Part shown: positions 6,369-8,385 of the stretch, piece by piece
How the letters are laid out: the number at the start of each line of letters is the position of its first letter
How positions within the stretch are numbered: the first letter of the stretch is position 1
DNA from: Clostridia bacterium
GTDB taxonomy: Bacteria > Bacillota > Clostridia > Christensenellales > Borkfalkiaceae
Assembly: GCA_017452305.1 (NCBI GenBank)
Contig: JAFTMQ010000092.1
Span: 1 to 8,385, forward strand
Direction: 5' to 3'
Length of the DNA stretch: 8,385 nucleotides
Position numbers and translations under genes: made by a program
Notes under the pieces: model-generated
Seen by the model: the letters and a program-made list of their open reading frames with translations, nothing else
Told to the model about the DNA's origin: nothing
Database searches by the model: none

Positions 6369-7565
6369 ATGAAGAAATTATCAGATTATCTCACCCACGA
6401 AAACAGCGCGGAGCTGTCGGAATTAGCGCCGATTTTTCAATCGGACATTGTCAAAAACGCAAGTGAATTTTACGAGCGCGTAAACACGTCGGCAAAGCGA
6501 ATGTTCGGCTTCCCTGCCTATCACGCGCCCATCTCTCTTGCTACGCAATACTTGCTTTTGTTGCACTATACCGCCCCGCTATCCAACAACTGCGGCGACG
6601 TGGACGAGCGCGGCAACTACGCGATGGATTCCAAAGAGGTGGAAAAGCTCATTGTCAAAATTTTCGCCGAAAAGTTCGGTATGGGCGACGAGTTTTGGGG
6701 GTATATCACAAGCGGCGGCTCGGAAAGTAACTCTTGCGGTATCGACCTTGCGTTCGCACAAAACCCCAAGGGGATTTTGTATTATTCCAAGGCGGCGCAT
6801 TATTCCATTCAAAAGCACGGCAGATATTACGGCTGTGAGGAAATCCCCGTCACGCACGGCGACGAAATGGATTTAAACGCTTTATTCGAGCGGATTTTGC
6901 ATAATTATCAGCAGAAAGGCGCGGCGGCAAACTTGATGCTCACGCACGGCACAACGCAGTACGGCGCGTGCGACGACGTGGACGCTATCGTGGCGTTTTT
7001 AAAGGAAAACAATATCCCGTATTATATCCATTTAGACGCGGCGCTTTACGGCGGTATTCCCAACAACCAAACGGACGCGCCCATCTTCACGGACGGCAAG
7101 GCGAGGGGGATAAATTCCATTTCCGTCAGCTTGCATAAATATCTCGGCTTTCCCGCCGTCAAATCGGTGTTTGTAGCGACGCAAAAGCCCAACGGCCAAA
7201 AAATTTCCTATATCGGTCAACACGACACCACTATTTCCGGCTCGCGTTCCGTTTCGGGCTACGCGTTATACAACCATATTTTGGAACAGTACGACAACCC
7301 CGCCCCCGATTTGTATTCGCGCAATATCAAGTTTTTTGAGAACTTGTTGATAGAAAAGAAAATTCCTTTCTACCGCGCGCCCAAGGCAAATATTTTTGTG
7401 GTGAACGCCCCGTCCGAGCGCACCTGTCAAAAATTCCAACTCTCTTGCTTTACCGTCACGGAAGGGGGAGCGGAAAAGAAAAAGGCACACGTCATCGTCT
7501 TTCCGAGCCACGAGGAAGAGCATATCCGCCGTCTTAGCGAATATCTCGCCCAAGATTTAACGTAA
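6369..7565 (+). CDS. PLP-dependent histidine-decarboxylase-like protein (group II amino-acid decarboxylase)
   Basis: The 398-residue protein has the layout of group II PLP decarboxylases. SGGSESN (115-121) is the phosphate-binding region, His144 in AAHYS should stack on the cofactor, Asp223 in HLDAA should contact the pyridine nitrogen, and Lys257 in VSLHKYLG should form the Schiff base. ISGSRS (289-294) matches the conserved segment near the active site of bacterial PLP histidine decarboxylases, and the N-terminal NCGDV and MDSKEVE stretch fits too. Length is normal for the group. It would convert an amino acid, perhaps histidine, to an amine and CO2 in the cytoplasm; the substrate cannot be fixed from sequence and other amino acids are possible. 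ATG 6369 follows TAAGGA with a five-base spacer, 15 bases after the SGNH gene. No amino acid/amine antiporter is in the window, so a simple acid-resistance unit is not evident. Confidence 0.88.
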   Translation: MKKLSDYLTHENSAELSELAPIFQSDIVKNASEFYERVNTSAKRMFGFPAYHAPISLATQYLLLLHYTAPLSNNCGDVDERGNYAMDSKEVEKLIVKIFAEKFGMGDEFWGYITSGGSESNSCGIDLAFAQNPKGILYYSKAAHYSIQKHGRYYGCEEIPVTHGDEMDLNALFERILHNYQQKGAAANLMLTHGTTQYGACDDVDAIVAFLKENNIPYYIHLDAALYGGIPNNQTDAPIFTDGKARGINSISVSLHKYLGFPAVKSVFVATQKPNGQKISYIGQHDTTISGSRSVSGYALYNHILEQYDNPAPDLYSRNIKFFENLLIEKKIPFYRAPKANIFVVNAPSERTCQKFQLSCFTVTEGGAEKKKAHVIVFPSHEEEHIRRLSEYLAQDLT

Positions 7566-7599
7566 AAAAAGAGCCCTCGCTGAGGGCTCTTTGCTTTTT
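7564..7599 (+). terminator. Bidirectional intrinsic terminator between convergent genes
   Basis: GAGCCCTC (7571-7578) pairs with GAGGGCTC (7582-7589) around a three-base loop. A7 precedes it and TTTGCTTTTT follows, so it gives a U-tract for the decarboxylase on the plus strand and a U7 tract for the LysR gene on the minus strand. The stem can extend by three A-T pairs. It begins within the decarboxylase stop codon. Confidence 0.92.
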
Positions 7600-7602
7600 A
7601 TA

Positions 7603-8385
7603 TTAAGCTTCGTCAAATTTGTTATTCAAGAATTTATCTACTTCATATCCTTGCTTGTAGATGAGGTAGGTGGTAACCTTCGGCGCGGAGAAATCTTGCA
7701 ATTTCACCTCTTCTAATTCGCCGTTTACAAGTTTTTCTTCCACTAACTTATAAGGCAAGAAGGAATACCCGAGCCCGTTTTCAAGATAGGGGAAGAGTTT
7801 AGAGGAATTATCCACTTCCAAACGGAACACGTGATTTTTAGGGAAGAGAGAGCGGATAAATACGCCCGCCTCGGAAAGGGTAAAGTCGCACATTAAATAG
7901 GGGAGCTTTGCAAGCTGTGATTTCGTCACGCCGTCGGGATATTCGTTGCCGCCTTTTTTGCAAACGAGCGCTACGCGGTCCACGTCATATACGTCGCAAC
8001 AGTACCCAACGCGTTTTAAGGGAATGGCGGAAAATACCATGTCCAACATATTATCCTGCAAGCTTTGGATAAGGTCGAGGGAGTGCCCCAACATCACCTT
8101 CACCGAGGTGACGTCGTTGTCCTTTAAGCATTCGTCCACCAATTTCTTTACGTAAACCTCGTAGGTCGCGTTGATCGCGCCAATCGAGAATTTACGGCTG
8201 TGGCTTACCAAAGCGTTCATTTCTTCAATAGAGGTATTTTGCAACTCTAAAATGCGTTCTGCATACCGCAAGAAGATTTCGCCCGCTTCCGTCAATTTTA
8301 CCGTCTTCGAGCCGCGAAGAAAAAGCTTTTTCCCAACCTCTTTTTCCAACTCACTAATACGATTGGTTACCGTCGATTGCGCGAT
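7603..8385 (-). CDS. LysR-family transcriptional regulator (N-terminus outside window)
   Basis: On the minus strand the frame is open from the right edge (8385) to the TAA at 7605-7603, giving 260 residues. It opens inside the winged helix-turn-helix with IAQSTVTNRISELEKEVG followed by KLFLRGSKTVKLTEAG, the classic LysR recognition helix and wing. A TTG at 8349 is not the start, because the HTH motif continues upstream of it. The helix-turn-helix is followed by the usual linker helix (about 38-60) and a two-lobed effector domain, including LDLIQSLQDNMLDMVF and a late LENGLGYSFLPYKLV. About 25 N-terminal residues are missing for a normal length near 285-290. The recognition helix resembles the CysL/CbbR branch, but the ligand is unknown. 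The gene converges on the decarboxylase, so its main target is probably a divergent gene beyond the right edge. Confidence 0.92.
   Translation of the reverse strand: MAQSTVTNRISELEKEVGKKLFLRGSKTVKLTEAGEIFLRYAERILELQNTSIEEMNALVSHSRKFSIGAINATYEVYVKKLVDECLKDNDVTSVKVMLGHSLDLIQSLQDNMLDMVFSAIPLKRVGYCCDVYDVDRVALVCKKGGNEYPDGVTKSQLAKLPYLMCDFTLSEAGVFIRSLFPKNHVFRLEVDNSSKLFPYLENGLGYSFLPYKLVEEKLVNGELEEVKLQDFSAPKVTTYLIYKQGYEVDKFLNNKFDEA

Noticed and set aside
8347..8349. TTG 8349 as the start of the LysR gene
   Set aside because: The frame stays open to the window edge and encodes the helix-turn-helix, which a start at 8349 would cut in half.

Overview
The window looks like part of a chromosome from an anaerobic gut-type Firmicute (Clostridia), moderately low in G+C. 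This is inferred from the proteins: small lipoproteins with InlB-type (Listeria-Bacteroides) repeats, Cys-rich repeats and bacterial Ig-like domains, together with AGGAG-type ribosome binding sites. Nothing here gives a species. All complete genes end in standard stops and I see no sign of an altered code, tRNA, rRNA, CRISPR array, insertion sequence or phage gene.

Region 1 (1-3326, plus strand) is a cell-surface block. It holds the 3' end of a beta-helix-like protein, a small lipoprotein made of an acidic Ser/Thr/Asp spacer plus one InlB-type repeat, and a large multidomain lipoprotein. The large lipoprotein has a lipobox, two paired-cysteine repeats, an Ig-like domain, a GLUG/beta-helix stretch and an InlB-type repeat. 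It is cut by one in-frame TAA at 3030-3032. The same frame then stays open for 97 more codons, which appear to encode the second half of a C-terminal beta-sandwich module.

Region 2 (3327-5590, plus strand) is an 88-base spacer with a hairpin, then a 705-residue protein resembling DUF6259-type glycoside hydrolases, without a signal peptide. It is closed by a clear intrinsic terminator.

Region 3 (5628-7599, plus strand) is a new transcription unit. A good extended -10 promoter drives an SGNH/GDSL-type hydrolase gene and, 15 bases later, a PLP-dependent histidine-decarboxylase-like gene. A hairpin terminator that can serve both strands follows.

Region 4 (7603-8385, minus strand) is a LysR-family regulator that converges on the decarboxylase and runs off the right edge, losing the first part of its helix-turn-helix.

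A plausible reading is surface proteins that bind glycans or host material, followed by intracellular sugar processing (glycosidase, then esterase). The link between these blocks is inference, and the substrates of all three enzymes are unknown. I did not find convincing evidence for a wholly new system. The strongest points for a second look are the in-frame stop in the large lipoprotein, the uncharacterised glycosidase-like protein, and the unusual pairing of an SGNH hydrolase with an amino-acid decarboxylase.
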